Shown here piece after piece: positions 18,317 through 27,839 of a stretch of DNA of 64,000 bases; the first letter of the stretch is position 1; the number at the start of each line of letters is the position of its first letter. Below the pieces are notes generated by a model. It ran no database searches and was not told the DNA's origin. It was given only the letters and a program-made list of their open reading frames with translations. The stretch comes from Aquiflexum sp. TKW24L (GTDB lineage Bacteria > Bacteroidota > Bacteroidia > Cytophagales > Cyclobacteriaceae): positions 186,001-250,000 of the forward strand of contig NZ_JAMFLG010000002.1 of the NCBI RefSeq assembly GCF_023502205.1. The letters run 5' to 3'. The position numbers and the translations under genes were made by a program.

Positions 18317-19392
18317 TCAAAATCCATAACATATCATTCCGATTCCTTTTGGTATTCCTCTTATACCTATTGCTTCCCATTTCCTGTATCGACAAGCTTG
18401 ATTTTGTAGGCGATACCCAAGAAGGTCAATTGGTAATCTATGGTCTATTTACCGACGGTGATGAAAGACAAGCGGTGAATGTAAGCCAGACCGCTGCATT
18501 TGGATTGTCCCCAAGGGGAGTTCCAAACGCTCAGGTTTTTTTATTGAATTCCCGAGGAGAAAGAATAAGCAGGTACTATTCCATAGGGAATGGAGAATAT
18601 GAAATCTTTGGAGTCAAAGCTGTAGCAGGAGAAAGCTACGCCATTGAAGTAATCTTAGATGAAAATGTCTACAGGTCAAAGTTTGAAAAAGTCCCTGAAT
18701 TGCTTGCAGAGGATGTACTTAGCTTTGGGTTTGCCAATGAACCATTTAGAACAGAATCTCTGGAATCTGTTTTTACCGTCTTTTCAGAAACAACACTTCC
18801 GGCAACACGAGATCCCATTTACCTAAGGTGGATGATTGAAGAGACATATTTTTGGCCTCTCGTTTACCTTCCTGGAACAGGATTTCCACCCCCAGTTCCA
18901 CCTCCTTGTTTTATATCGGATATCATCGAACCCAACCGACTGAATTTATTCAATGGATCAGGAACTAGCACCCGCAAGGCAAATTTTGTGGTAGGCAAAA
19001 GAAGGGTAGACAATTCATTCCTCTATCCGCTTTTTGTCAGTGTCAGGCAGCTAAGCATCAACAGGGAGGCATATGAATATTGGGAAAAAATAAAAATCGT
19101 CATCAACAACCAAGGATCTCTTTTTGATGTTCCTCCGGCGCCCGTATTTGGTAATATCTCCAATATAGAAGACCAAAATGAAATTGTATTGGGGTATTTT
19201 GAAGTAGCTAAAACCAAAGTAACAAGGATTTACACAACACGGGCAGATGTGCCGTTTTACCTTGTCGACCCCTGTCAATATTTCCCCAATAAGCCTGAGG
19301 ATACCTATGCATCAGAATGCAGGAGCTGTGATTCAAGGGCACAGGGAAGAAGGTGGACGAACGATGCCCCTGACTGGTGGAAGTTTGATTGA
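18313..19392 (+). CDS. DUF4249 domain lipoprotein
   Basis: A 359-residue protein with a lipoprotein signal peptide (LLLPISC, Cys near residue 25) and the DUF4249 pattern (EGQLVIYGLFTDGDERQAVN, a second beta domain, and a Cys-containing C-terminus with CQYF, YASECRSCD and RRW). It overlaps the TonB receptor by 4 bases and is almost certainly translationally coupled to it. DUF4249 proteins are regularly encoded next to such receptors and are thought to be surface partners, analogous in position to SusD; the ligand is not known. Confidence 0.9.
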   Translation: MIKIHNISFRFLLVFLLYLLLPISCIDKLDFVGDTQEGQLVIYGLFTDGDERQAVNVSQTAAFGLSPRGVPNAQVFLLNSRGERISRYYSIGNGEYEIFGVKAVAGESYAIEVILDENVYRSKFEKVPELLAEDVLSFGFANEPFRTESLESVFTVFSETTLPATRDPIYLRWMIEETYFWPLVYLPGTGFPPPVPPPCFISDIIEPNRLNLFNGSGTSTRKANFVVGKRRVDNSFLYPLFVSVRQLSINREAYEYWEKIKIVINNQGSLFDVPPAPVFGNISNIEDQNEIVLGYFEVAKTKVTRIYTTRADVPFYLVDPCQYFPNKPEDTYASECRSCDSRAQGRRWTNDAPDWWKFD

Positions 19393-19919
19393 GTCTTTTA
19401 GATAGAATTAATTATACCTCAGTTTGAGTTTAGACTGAATTTGACACCGGGTTTTTTAAACCTACTTTTTCCTTATTTTCTCTCAGAAAACCATATTTAT
19501 ATCAAGCCTTCTGAAGATCCTTTGAAGGTCAAGGTGTTCAATGGGTATAGATAGCAGCATTTTAGTGGTGGATTTTTAATTTAAATGGTTGCAGTCAAAA
19601 AGTTTGACAACATGGCTAAACAATCCTTTCATTCACTTATAAACGGTTTTTTGTTTTATTTCCAATTGGGCAAGTCTGTACTTTTTTCTATTCCTTTATT
19701 CAATAAAAGCCCTTTTTCCTATAATCAAACTAACAGGCAATCTTTTTATCAAAATGATAAACAATCAGATGTTGGTTATTTTTTTAACATAAAAAATGCT
19801 TTTTTATTGCATTTATAAAAATCATGGGTAATTTAGTGACCATAATTTCTATAGTCTATATCTATTTGTAGATTATTGGTAATTAAATTAACCTCATAAT
19901 CACAAAACCTATTAAACCT
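19393..19919. other. Gene-free AT-rich interval
   Basis: 527 bases with no supported gene. A 77-codon frame at 19585-19818 is low-complexity, rich in Phe, Asn and Gln, and not credible. The last 100 bases should hold the promoter of the next gene. Confidence 0.5.
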
Positions 19920-20669
19920 ATGAAAAACAATTTTACAAACCTTCTTAAAGGAGGAACAGTACTTGGCATGATGCTAATGGTACTATCTATGACAAGCGTA
20001 ATGGCACAGGAAGAAGAAGAAGAAGACGATGACTTCACCTTTAACGTCACCCTGAATTCCGATCAGTTTTTCGGATTTTATCCCGTCTTTCAAGGGGGAT
20101 ACAGTATCAGTGAAAAAACTGACTTTACATTTTATGGCATCCTTTGGTCCGGTGGCACAGGCGGAGGCTGGGGAAACTGGACCGAATTTGGAGTAGGTCT
20201 TAATTTTAAGGTAGCTGAAGGGGTTTCGGTAAATCCGCAAATCGGTATTTTGGGTGGCAACCTGCTTTCTTCAGGTACAGCAGGTAGCGGTCGATTGGGA
20301 GACGGTATTGTTCCAAACCTGACTGTCAATTTGAATAAAACCAAAACTGAAGGACAGATTTATGCAGGTCTATATGCCCCATTGCGAAATGAAGCACCAG
20401 CATCAGGGACAACTTTATCCTATCTCCATTATTGGGTAAATTATGGATATAAGATTTCTCCCTTTTTCTCTTTGGGTGCACATTATGAACACCTGATCAA
20501 TACAGGCGGATCAAATGTGGAGACATCCACTGATGTTTATCAATGGTTAGGTCCCTACATCCAATTTACAAAACCAACTGGCGGTCCGTTTGCAAGATTC
20601 TCATTCGGTACAGACTTGGTTGAAGGAAACGATTCATTCTTCAAGCTGACTACAGGTTTCAGCTTTTAA
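19920..20669 (+). CDS. Secreted or outer-membrane protein with acidic N-terminus (probably DUF6733 family)
   Basis: A 249-residue protein with a signal peptide (cleavage after TSVMA) followed by a run of acidic residues, QEEEEEDDDF. The rest alternates Gly and aromatic residues in a pattern typical of small outer-membrane beta-barrels (FYPVFQGGYSISEKTDFTFY, GAHYEHLIN, ending LTTGFSF, a terminal aromatic). I believe this is DUF6733, but am not certain. It stands alone with its own terminator at 20677. No function can be given beyond a likely barrel or barrel-like envelope protein. Confidence 0.75.
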   Translation: MKNNFTNLLKGGTVLGMMLMVLSMTSVMAQEEEEEDDDFTFNVTLNSDQFFGFYPVFQGGYSISEKTDFTFYGILWSGGTGGGWGNWTEFGVGLNFKVAEGVSVNPQIGILGGNLLSSGTAGSGRLGDGIVPNLTVNLNKTKTEGQIYAGLYAPLRNEAPASGTTLSYLHYWVNYGYKISPFFSLGAHYEHLINTGGSNVETSTDVYQWLGPYIQFTKPTGGPFARFSFGTDLVEGNDSFFKLTTGFSF

Positions 20670-20676
20670 TACCTGA

Positions 20677-20714
20677 AATAAGGCCGGTTAGTCTTCCGGC
20701 CTTATTTTTTTTTT
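20677..20714 (+). terminator. Intrinsic terminator
   Basis: 11-bp stem aataaggccgg (20677-20687) with ccggccttatt (20696-20706), loop of 8, then a run of T. Confidence 0.88.
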
Positions 20715-20989
20715 AATCTAGAAGATTGATTTAAAATCATCCAGACAATATTAGCCCATTGATGTCATTCAATTTTTTAGATAGAAGAAACCTCATACTA
20801 TCTTAATATTAAACGTGAATTTATTCTTTTTCGAAGCCCTCCCCGGAAAGTGGTTCCCTTGTTCTTTCATTAATCTTACATTTTGAACTGCCATCGATAA
20901 ATACCAAAGAGCTGATTAAGGAAGTCTGCCAATCCAATGAAATAATTTCAGGTTTGAAGGATCAAATAACTACCTATTGTCATTTAGTC

Positions 20990-21002
20990 TGTCAAACTGA
21001 CA
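20990..21002. promoter_or_regulatory. Inverted repeat upstream of dnaK (TGTCA-AAC-TGACA)
   Basis: A perfect 5-bp inverted repeat with a 3-base centre, 85 bases before the dnaK ATG; another tgtca lies 12 bases upstream at 20978-20982. It is not CIRCE. It could be a heat-shock operator, but this is inference. Confidence 0.35.
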
Positions 21003-21023
21003 CATAAATTATTGAATTTCTGA

Positions 21024-21051
21024 TTGGCACATGAGTTGTCTAATAGCTTTC
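21024..21051 (+). promoter_or_regulatory. Candidate dnaK promoter
   Basis: TTGG at 21024-21027 and TAGCTTTC at 21044-21051 resemble the Bacteroidota elements TTG / TAnnTTTG, with 16 bases between. It ends 36 bases before the ATG. Confidence 0.3.
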
Positions 21052-21087
21052 GAATCAAAGTTGTAATCAATAAATAAAAATAATATC

Positions 21088-23007
21088 ATGGGAAAAATTA
21101 TAGGTATAGACTTGGGTACCACCAACTCCTGCGTAGCCGTAATGGAAGGTAACGAACCGGTGGTCATCCAAAACAGCGAAGGTAGAAGGACCACTCCATC
21201 CATCGTGGCCTTCCTCGACAATGGAAACGGCGAGCGAAAAGTGGGAGATCCTGCAAAACGTCAAGCTATTACCAACCCTACCAACACCATTTCTTCTGTA
21301 AAGAGGTTTATGGGCAAAAAATTCTCTGAAGTATCTGAAGAGAAAAAACATGCTTCTTACAAGGTTGAAAAAGGAACAAACGATACTGTCGTAGTGAGAA
21401 TCGGCGACAGGTCATATACTCCGCAAGAATTGTCAGCCATGATTCTTCAAAAAATGAAGAGCACTGCTGAAGATTTCTTGGGACAGACTGTAACAGAAGC
21501 TGTCATCACAGTACCTGCTTACTTCAACGATGCTGAGCGTCAGGCAACCAAAGAAGCCGGACAGATCGCAGGTCTTGAAGTCAAAAGGATTATCAACGAA
21601 CCTACCGCTGCTGCATTGGCATACGGAATGGACAAAAAACACCAGGATATGAAAATTGCAGTGTATGACCTTGGCGGTGGTACATTCGATATTTCAGTTC
21701 TTGAATTGGGTGATGGCGTATTTGAAGTAAAATCCACCAACGGTGACGTTCACTTGGGTGGTGACGACTTTGATCAGGTAATCATCAACTGGCTTGCTGA
21801 AGAATTTCTATCAGAAGAGCAGATTGACTTGAGAAATGATCCAATGGCACTTCAGAGATTGAAAGAAGCTTCTGAAAAAGCTAAAATCGAATTGTCAAGT
21901 TCTGCTTCTACAGAAATCAACCTCCCTTATATCACTGCTACCCAAACCGGTCCTAAGCACTTGGTGAGAACCTTGAGCAGGTCAAAATTTGAGCAGCTTT
22001 CTGCTGACTTGGTCAGAAGATCAATGGAGCCTTGCAAAAAAGCATTAGCTGATGCAGGATTGAACCCTTCAGATATTGATGAAGTGATCTTGGTTGGTGG
22101 ATCTACAAGGATTCCGAAAATCCAGGAAGAGGTAGAAAAGTTCTTTGGTAAGAAACCTTCCAAAGGAGTCAACCCCGACGAAGTCGTGGCCATCGGTGCT
22201 GCGATCCAAGGCGGTGTATTGACAGGTGAAGTGAAAGACGTGTTGTTGCTTGATGTGACTCCGCTTTCTTTGGGTATCGAAACCATGGGCGGTGTATTCA
22301 CCAAACTAATCGAATCCAACACTACCATCCCTACCAAAAAATCAGAAGTATTCTCTACCGCTGCTGACAATCAGCCGGCTGTTGATATCCATGTTTTGCA
22401 AGGTGAAAGGGCTTTGGCCAAAGACAACAGGTCTATCGGAAGATTCCAATTAAGTGATATCCCACCTTCTCCAAGAGGAATTCCTCAGATCGAAGTCACA
22501 TTCGACATTGATGCCAATGGTATCCTGAATGTATCTGCAAAAGATAAGGGAACAGGCAAAGAGCAAAAAATCAAAATCGAGGCTTCTTCAGGGTTGTCTC
22601 AGGATGATATCGAAAGAATGAAGCGTGAAGCAGAAGCAAATGCTTCAACTGATAAGGCTGAAAAAGAAAAAATCGAAAAATTGAACCAAGCTGACAGTCA
22701 GATTTTCCAAGCAGAAAAGCAGCTGAAAGAATATGGTGACAAACTTTCCGATGGAAACAAGGCCAATATTTCAGCAGCTTTGGAAGGATTGAAATCCGCC
22801 CATGCATCTAAGGATCTTACTTCAATTGATTCGGCTTCGGAAGCGTTGAACAAGGCTTGGGAAGCTGCTTCTCAGGAAATCTACAATGCTACCCAAGGAG
22901 CAGGTGCACAGCCAGGACCTGATGCAAATGCAGGTGAAGGCGCATCTAATGCCGGAGACGGTGTATCAGATGTAGATTACGAAGAAGTGTCTGAAGACAA
23001 GAAATAA
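21088..23007 (+). CDS. dnaK: Chaperone DnaK (Hsp70)
   Basis: A 639-residue Hsp70, the usual length. It binds exposed hydrophobic peptides under ATP control with DnaJ and GrpE in the cytoplasm. Visible family motifs are [14 protein letters not shown] at the N-terminus, [15 protein letters not shown], the [14 protein letters not shown] region, the [14 protein letters not shown] linker, and a Gly/Ala/Asp-rich C-terminal tail with DVDYEEV. Neither grpE nor dnaJ is adjacent, so it is a single-gene unit with a terminator at 23031. The 418-base upstream gap carries an inverted repeat and a candidate promoter. Confidence 0.98.
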   Translation: MGKIIGIDLGTTNSCVAVMEGNEPVVIQNSEGRRTTPSIVAFLDNGNGERKVGDPAKRQAITNPTNTISSVKRFMGKKFSEVSEEKKHASYKVEKGTNDTVVVRIGDRSYTPQELSAMILQKMKSTAEDFLGQTVTEAVITVPAYFNDAERQATKEAGQIAGLEVKRIINEPTAAALAYGMDKKHQDMKIAVYDLGGGTFDISVLELGDGVFEVKSTNGDVHLGGDDFDQVIINWLAEEFLSEEQIDLRNDPMALQRLKEASEKAKIELSSSASTEINLPYITATQTGPKHLVRTLSRSKFEQLSADLVRRSMEPCKKALADAGLNPSDIDEVILVGGSTRIPKIQEEVEKFFGKKPSKGVNPDEVVAIGAAIQGGVLTGEVKDVLLLDVTPLSLGIETMGGVFTKLIESNTTIPTKKSEVFSTAADNQPAVDIHVLQGERALAKDNRSIGRFQLSDIPPSPRGIPQIEVTFDIDANGILNVSAKDKGTGKEQKIKIEASSGLSQDDIERMKREAEANASTDKAEKEKIEKLNQADSQIFQAEKQLKEYGDKLSDGNKANISAALEGLKSAHASKDLTSIDSASEALNKAWEAASQEIYNATQGAGAQPGPDANAGEGASNAGDGVSDVDYEEVSEDKK

Positions 23008-23030
23008 GCTTAAAACAAACAAGAGAATGT

Positions 23031-23070
23031 AACGGCATCTGTATGAAAATATAGATGCCGTTGTTTTTTT
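23031..23070 (+). terminator. Intrinsic terminator of dnaK
   Basis: 10-bp stem aacggcatct (23031-23040) with agatgccgtt (23053-23062), followed by gttttttt. Confidence 0.9.
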
Positions 23071-23123
23071 GAAGAGAGAATTTCCCTCACCACAATTAAG
23101 ACAAAATCCTATTTCCAATCCCT

Positions 23124-23158
23124 AAATCTCCAGTCTCACGTCTCAAATCTCATATCTC
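23124..23158. repeat. Heptad-periodic tract (NNNTCTC x5)
   Basis: Five 7-mers in a row: aaatctc, cagtctc, acgtctc, aaatctc, atatctc. The tract ends two bases before the ATG of the GroES-like gene. Confidence 0.7.
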
Positions 23159-23160
23159 CT

Positions 23161-23535
23161 ATGCAACTCACCCCAGATAACAAACTCAAAAAACTCATCA
23201 TCGTTGGAGACCGGGTTTTGATCAAACTCAGAAAAGCAGACGGCAGAACTGCAACAGGCCTTTACCTTCCTCCCGGAGTGCAGGAAAAAGAAAAAGTACA
23301 GCAAGGCTATATCATCAAAACGGGACCGGGATATCCGATCCCCATGCCTGCCGAAGACCGCGAACCTTGGATGGATGCAGAAGAAAAAGTCAGGTATGTT
23401 CCTCTTCAAGCCAAAGAAGGGGACTTGGCAATATTCCTATTAAACGGTGCTTTTGAAGTGATCTATGAAGGAGAAAAATACTTCATTGTCCCACAACATG
23501 CTATCCTGATGCTGGAAAGGGAAGAGGAACTTTAA
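23161..23535 (+). CDS. Divergent GroES-family (Cpn10-like) protein
   Basis: A 124-residue protein with a recognisable GroES-like core: IIVGDRVLIKLRKAD at the start, LYLPPGVQEKEKVQQGYIIK corresponding to the mobile loop and following strand, and YFIVPQHAILMLE at the end. It is about 25 residues longer than normal GroES, with an insert around PMPAEDREPWMDAEEKVRY, and it is not next to groEL. Such paralogs are found across Bacteroidota in addition to true GroES. It may be a co-chaperone, but binding to GroEL is not shown. A pyrimidine heptad tract occupies the usual ribosome-binding position. Confidence 0.8.
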   Translation: MQLTPDNKLKKLIIVGDRVLIKLRKADGRTATGLYLPPGVQEKEKVQQGYIIKTGPGYPIPMPAEDREPWMDAEEKVRYVPLQAKEGDLAIFLLNGAFEVIYEGEKYFIVPQHAILMLEREEEL

Positions 23536-23556
23536 GATTTTGCATCAGTGAATTTT

Positions 23557-23880
23557 TCACCCCACAAATACTTCCACTTGTCTTCCGGGGATAATCTGAA
23601 AAGTTTTCGCGACTCCTCCTGCAACAATCACATAGTTTCCTTCCAATAGGTCCGAAACCACAAATGAGGTTCCCAAAATACCGGTCCTAATGTAGGGATT
23701 GATGTTGGGAGAGTTTCTTAATTGCACATAAACCTCTGCAGGAGCAATACGGTACTCAATATTCGGAGGAAAATTGCGAGAAGTAAATAGGACAGACCCA
23801 GTTACCGGTTGGTCATCCCAATTCACACATGAAGACATCAATGCCAAAACCAACAATAAACTGAATGCGGAAACTTTCAT
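23557..23880 (-). CDS. Small hypothetical lipoprotein
   Basis: A 107-residue protein with a lipoprotein signal (LALMSSC, Cys18) and then a compact beta-rich domain (TGSVLFTSRN, PAEVYVQLRN, SFVVSDLLEGNYVIVAG). The pattern of a DLLEGNYVI segment recalls small carboxypeptidase-regulatory or prealbumin-like folds, but this is weak. It is convergent with the GroES-like gene. Function unknown. Confidence 0.7.
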   Translation of the reverse strand: MKVSAFSLLLVLALMSSCVNWDDQPVTGSVLFTSRNFPPNIEYRIAPAEVYVQLRNSPNINPYIRTGILGTSFVVSDLLEGNYVIVAGGVAKTFQIIPGRQVEVFVG

Positions 23881-24038
23881 AGCTGTAGAGATATTTTAGT
23901 TAAAAGTAAAACTAAGTTAATGGAAAGCAAAAAAAGATCGCACTAAGTTTTCATTTTTAACAATTGATCATCTAAAGGGATAATTTTGAGGTAAATTCAT
24001 GTATTGGGTGATTTTTTACCCCATTTTCTATATCCCGG

Positions 24039-25010
24039 CTACTTCTTTACCATAGAAGCATACTCCTTGGCAAAATAGCTCAGGATTACATTTGCTCCCG
24101 CTCTTTTTATACTCAACAAAGATTCCAACATCGCTCTTTCTCCATCTATCCAACCTTTTTGGGCGGCAGCCTTGACCATCGCATACTCACCGCTGACATT
24201 GTAGGCAGCGATGGGAAGATTAGAATTGTCTTTGAGCAATCTGATGATGTCCAAATAGGCTAAAGCGGGCTTGACCATCAAGAAATCCGCCCCTTCGGTA
24301 GTATCCAAACCTGCTTCTATCAATGCTTCACTGTAATTTGCAGGATCCATTTGGTAAGTCTTTTTATCACCCATTTTGGGAGCTGAATCCAATGCATCTC
24401 TGAATGGGCCATAAAAAGCGGAAGCATATTTGGCAGTGTAGGACATTATGGAGACGTCGGTATAGCCGTTTTGATCCAAAACCGACCTAATATAACCCAC
24501 TCTCCCATCCATCATATCCGATGGTCCGAGAATATCCGCACCGGCCTGTGCCTGTGCCAAAGACATTTTGCCCAAGATCTCCAACGTCTCGTCATTCAGA
24601 ATCTTTCCATTCTCCACGAGACCATCATGACCATCCGAACTATATGGATCCATAGCCACATCTGTCATAACTACCGCTTCGGGAAATGTGCTCTTGATTT
24701 TGAATATTGCTCTAAGATAAAATGTCTCAGGATTGTAACTTTCAGTAGCGAACCTGTCTTTTTTGATGTCAGGATAGGCCGGAAAAATATCAAATGCCAT
24801 GATCCCAAGCTTCATACACGCTTCTATCTCTTCCAACATCAGGTCCAAAGAATACCTAAAAATCCCTGGCATGGAGGCTACTTCAATCTTTTGGTTGATA
24901 CCATCAATGAGAAACATCGGGAATATAAAGTCCTTTACAGACAGTCGTGTTTCCTCCACCATGTTGCGGATCCCTTGGGATTTTCTGTTTCTTCTCGGTC
25001 TTATTTGCAT
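24039..25010 (-). CDS. hemB: Porphobilinogen synthase (5-aminolevulinate dehydratase)
   Basis: A 323-residue cytoplasmic enzyme that condenses two 5-aminolevulinate molecules to porphobilinogen in haem and cobalamin synthesis. The Schiff-base Lys lies in FLMVKPALAYLD and the second active-site Lys in SYTAKYASAFYGPFRDA. The metal-site segment reads DVAMDPYSSDGHDG, with Asp or Ala where zinc enzymes have Cys, so this is the aspartate-rich, magnesium/potassium type. The length is normal. It is a monocistronic minus-strand gene with 157 bases before the next gene; no other hem gene is nearby. Confidence 0.96.
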   Translation of the reverse strand: MQIRPRRNRKSQGIRNMVEETRLSVKDFIFPMFLIDGINQKIEVASMPGIFRYSLDLMLEEIEACMKLGIMAFDIFPAYPDIKKDRFATESYNPETFYLRAIFKIKSTFPEAVVMTDVAMDPYSSDGHDGLVENGKILNDETLEILGKMSLAQAQAGADILGPSDMMDGRVGYIRSVLDQNGYTDVSIMSYTAKYASAFYGPFRDALDSAPKMGDKKTYQMDPANYSEALIEAGLDTTEGADFLMVKPALAYLDIIRLLKDNSNLPIAAYNVSGEYAMVKAAAQKGWIDGERAMLESLLSIKRAGANVILSYFAKEYASMVKK

Positions 25011-25067
25011 ACTATTCTGGATTTTGGCAACTCAAAGTTAAATGTTTAGAAATGAAAACCACCCCGA

Positions 25068-25721
25068 TTATCCAATCAATGAAAAAACGGTGTCCGCATC
25101 CATTTCTCTAAAATCATCGATATAAAGGTCGCATACCGGCAACTCGGACCGGGAATGGGAGGACAAAACGCCAACCACTTTCATCCCGGCATTTTTGGCA
25201 GCGGTAACACCTGAAAATGAATCTTCAAAAACAACACAAAAATCAGGTTCCACCTGCAAGTTTGCTGCTGACTTCAGATAGACTTCAGGGTCGGGTTTGT
25301 GTTTGGTTACGTCTTCACTCGCCAAAATAGACTCCATCCTATCAATCAAGGATAATGTGCCTGCAATCATTTCAAGGTTGGCAAATGGGGCAGAAGTAGC
25401 CACTCCAGTCAGAAACTGATTGGTTTTGAGTTGCTGAAAAAAATCCTGAAACCCGGCAATTGGATCGACATTCTCCCTATATATATCCCGGAAGAGGCTT
25501 TCTTTCTCATTCTCCAATTCCAACAGTTCATCGCCTACGATCTTTCTTCCAAAAAAATGACTCATTATATAAGAGTTGCTTTTGCCATACATATGTAGCT
25601 GAAATTCTTCCTCAGTCGGGTACATGTCTCTTTTGGCAAAAAACTCCTTAAAAGCCAAAGAATGGAATGGGTTGGTATGGCAAATGACGCCATCCATATC
25701 GAAAATAACTGCTTTTTTCAT
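25068..25721 (-). CDS. HAD-superfamily phosphatase, beta-phosphoglucomutase-like
   Basis: A 217-residue HAD hydrolase. Motif I is FDMDGVICHTNPFH (nucleophile and acid Asp), motif II is GVATSAP, motif III Lys is in DVTKHKPDPEVY, and motif IV is FEDSFSGVTAAKNAGM. The helical cap after motif I places it with the phosphoglucomutase/phosphatase subgroup. The substrate is unknown: it could be a sugar-phosphate mutase or phosphatase. It lies 57 bases upstream of hemB on the same strand, so co-transcription is possible. Confidence 0.88.
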   Translation of the reverse strand: MKKAVIFDMDGVICHTNPFHSLAFKEFFAKRDMYPTEEEFQLHMYGKSNSYIMSHFFGRKIVGDELLELENEKESLFRDIYRENVDPIAGFQDFFQQLKTNQFLTGVATSAPFANLEMIAGTLSLIDRMESILASEDVTKHKPDPEVYLKSAANLQVEPDFCVVFEDSFSGVTAAKNAGMKVVGVLSSHSRSELPVCDLYIDDFREMDADTVFSLIG

Positions 25722-25771
25722 GGATTAATAGGTTATGGAATAGTTAACAAAGCTAACGAAAGGACATGAAA

Positions 25772-25811
25772 AAACCCTCCGAGATATTTAATTCTCCCAG
25801 AGGGTTTCTAT
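25772..25811 (-). terminator. Intrinsic terminator after rocD
   Basis: aaaccctc (25772-25779) pairs with gagggttt (25800-25807) around a 20-base loop. Read on the minus strand it follows the rocD stop and is followed by a run of T. Confidence 0.75.
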
Positions 25812-25839
25812 TTTGACGAATCAAAAACGCCTTGAAATG

Positions 25840-27114
25840 CTATTTTTCAAACTCTTTGACAACCTTCTCTATAATATCACAGCAATCGTGCAGTTGCTCT
25901 TCTGTCATGACCAAAGGCGGCGCAAAGCGGATGATATTGCCATGGGTAGGCTTGGCGAGAAGACCGTTTTCTTTCAATGACATACACATATCCCAAGCGG
26001 TGCTGCTGTCTGTGGAATCATTGACAACGACAGCGTTGAGCAGGCCTTTGCCCCTGACGAGTTTAAGTATTTTGTATTTGTCCACCAAAATCTGCATTCT
26101 TTCTCTGAAGATTTTCCCGAGTTTCCGTGCATTTTGGGCTAATTTTTCATCTCTAATCACTTCAAGCGCTGCTATGGCGACTTTCGCTCCAAGAGGATTT
26201 CCTCCAAAAGTAGATCCATGCTGACCAGGCTTGATGACATCCATGATATGATTATCCGCCAACACAGCCGAAACCGGATAGAACCCACCTGAGATCGCTT
26301 TTCCTAAGATCAGCATGTCAGGCCTGGTATACGTTTCTTGTTTTTCGCAATGTCCTTCGCAGGTACAATTGCCACAGACTGCCAAAAGCGATCCTGTCCG
26401 TGCGATTCCTGTCTGGATTTCATCGGCAATGAAGAGGACATTTTTGGCTTTGCAGGCTTCAGTGGCTTTCCTGATAAAATCTTCTGCCGGAGTATAGACA
26501 CCAGCTTCACCCTGAATCGGCTCCACTAAAAAGGCTACAACATTTTTATCCTCAAGGGCATTTTGCAAGGCAGAAATATCATCATAAGGTATCTTGACAA
26601 AACCCGGGGTGTATGGTCCAAAGTTCTTTCTTGCGTTGCTATCCGAAGAAAATGAAATGATGGTGGAAGTCCTGCCATGGAAATTATTTTCAGCCACAAC
26701 AATAACAGCTTGGTTTTCATCCACGCCTTTTCTTTCATATCCCCATTTTCGGGCAATTTTCAGGGCTGTTTCCACGCCTTCAGCACCGGTATTCATGGGA
26801 AGGACTTTTTCAAAGCCAAAATATTCTGTGATATATTTCTCAAATGGCCCCAATATATCATTGTGAAATGCCCTTGAAGTTAGGGTCAATGTGCTTGCCT
26901 GCTCGATCAAGGCATCTTTGATCCTTGGATGACAATGACCCTGATTGACGGCAGAATACGCTGACAGGAAGTCATAGTATTTTTTGCCTTCAACATCCCA
27001 AAGGTAAACACCCTCTCCTCTTGACAAAACCACCGGCAAAGGATGGTAATTGTGTGCTCCGTGCCTGTCTTCAAGTGCAATGGCTTGGCTGCTTGAGTTT
27101 ATTGTTTCAATCAT
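25840..27114 (-). CDS. rocD: Ornithine aminotransferase
   Basis: A 424-residue class III PLP aminotransferase that converts ornithine and 2-oxoglutarate to glutamate semialdehyde and glutamate. Hallmarks: [20 protein letters not shown] near the N-terminus, [22 protein letters not shown] with the cofactor Asp, and the PLP Lys in [11 protein letters not shown] Cys-rich insert ([11 protein letters not shown]) sits between the Asp and the Lys. The ATG at 27114 is preferred over the one 27 bases upstream because homologs begin MIETI-like. With pruA 5 kb away it completes ornithine-to-glutamate catabolism. Confidence 0.95.
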   Translation of the reverse strand: MIETINSSSQAIALEDRHGAHNYHPLPVVLSRGEGVYLWDVEGKKYYDFLSAYSAVNQGHCHPRIKDALIEQASTLTLTSRAFHNDILGPFEKYITEYFGFEKVLPMNTGAEGVETALKIARKWGYERKGVDENQAVIVVAENNFHGRTSTIISFSSDSNARKNFGPYTPGFVKIPYDDISALQNALEDKNVVAFLVEPIQGEAGVYTPAEDFIRKATEACKAKNVLFIADEIQTGIARTGSLLAVCGNCTCEGHCEKQETYTRPDMLILGKAISGGFYPVSAVLADNHIMDVIKPGQHGSTFGGNPLGAKVAIAALEVIRDEKLAQNARKLGKIFRERMQILVDKYKILKLVRGKGLLNAVVVNDSTDSSTAWDMCMSLKENGLLAKPTHGNIIRFAPPLVMTEEQLHDCCDIIEKVVKEFEK

Positions 27115-27202
27115 AATATTTGTAGATTTGCTACCCGTCAAGGATAAATTTCACCGTCCAAAACGGTTTGGCAAATATAGCAAAAGCCTTTAGGATTACA
27201 GA

Positions 27203-27361
27203 ATGAACTCAAAAAAGAAGCCTATAACACCCTTGAAGCTGATTCCCGGGGATTATTATACCAATGAAAAAGGATTGATGGTTTTTACAGCACAATACCA
27301 CCTGAGAAGAGGCTATTGCTGTGGCAGTGGCTGCAAGCATTGTCCGTATGGGGAGAAGTGA
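27203..27361 (+). CDS. DUF5522 family small cysteine-motif protein
   Basis: A 52-residue protein. It begins MNSKKKPITPLKLIPGDYY, continues with YTNEKGLMVFTAQYHLRRG and ends in CCGSGCKHCPYGEK. The four cysteines (CC-x3-C-x2-C) look like a metal-binding knuckle. This matches the DUF5522 family, widespread in Bacteroidota and also found fused to or near other genes; its role is unknown. It is divergent from rocD, starting 89 bases from its ATG. Its small size makes it easy to miss in automatic annotation. Confidence 0.85.
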   Translation: MNSKKKPITPLKLIPGDYYTNEKGLMVFTAQYHLRRGYCCGSGCKHCPYGEK

Positions 27362-27372
27362 TTGGGTTATTT

Positions 27373-27390
27373 GGTTAATTGGTTAATTGG
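27373..27390. repeat. Octamer-periodic tract (ggttaatt)
   Basis: Two copies of ggttaatt followed by gg and a third partial copy; the same sequence occurs at 9671-9687. Confidence 0.5.
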
Positions 27391-27707
27391 TTAGTTAGGT
27401 TGTAGTGGTTGTAATTGTTTTAATTGTTGGAATCTTCGGACTTGCTGATTGTGGGTAGGTTTTCGAATTATAGGGTCTAGCATCTTCATACTTGGCTTTA
27501 AGATTAATTCTTTTGAGCAATCCACTGGAAACTGAGACTGCCTACTATTGGTTAGTTAGGCTGTAGTGGCTGTAATTGTTTTAATTGTTGTCAATTTCGA
27601 ACCTGCTGATAGTGGGTAGGTTGTCTGATTATCTATTTTGGTATTTTTATTCGTAACTTTAAAATCAATTCCTATCACCAATCCACTGAATCCTGCGACT
27701 GCCTACT
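27389..27707. repeat. 161-bp imperfect tandem duplication
   Basis: Copy 1 (27389-27549) and copy 2 (27550-27707) both open with ggttagttagg, run through a 9-bp-period stretch (gtagtg.., ..gtaattgttttaattgtt), share gtgggtaggtt and caatccactg, and end with gcctact. The offset is 161 bases at both ends. No gene is seen. This fills most of the space between the DUF5522 gene and rpmB. Confidence 0.7.
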
Positions 27708-27839
27708 GACCACTTGCTTCTTTCAATAAAGGCAAAACTTTAATGAATATTTTTGGAACCTAGTATTGGTAATTCAGGTAAAAGTCCGATATTTGCAAAC
27801 TCAATTGAAAAAACGTCAATACAATTACGATCATATATC

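Noticed and set aside
19585-19818. 77-codon frame in the gap before the acidic outer-membrane protein
   Set aside because: Low-complexity composition, no signal or domain, poor start context.
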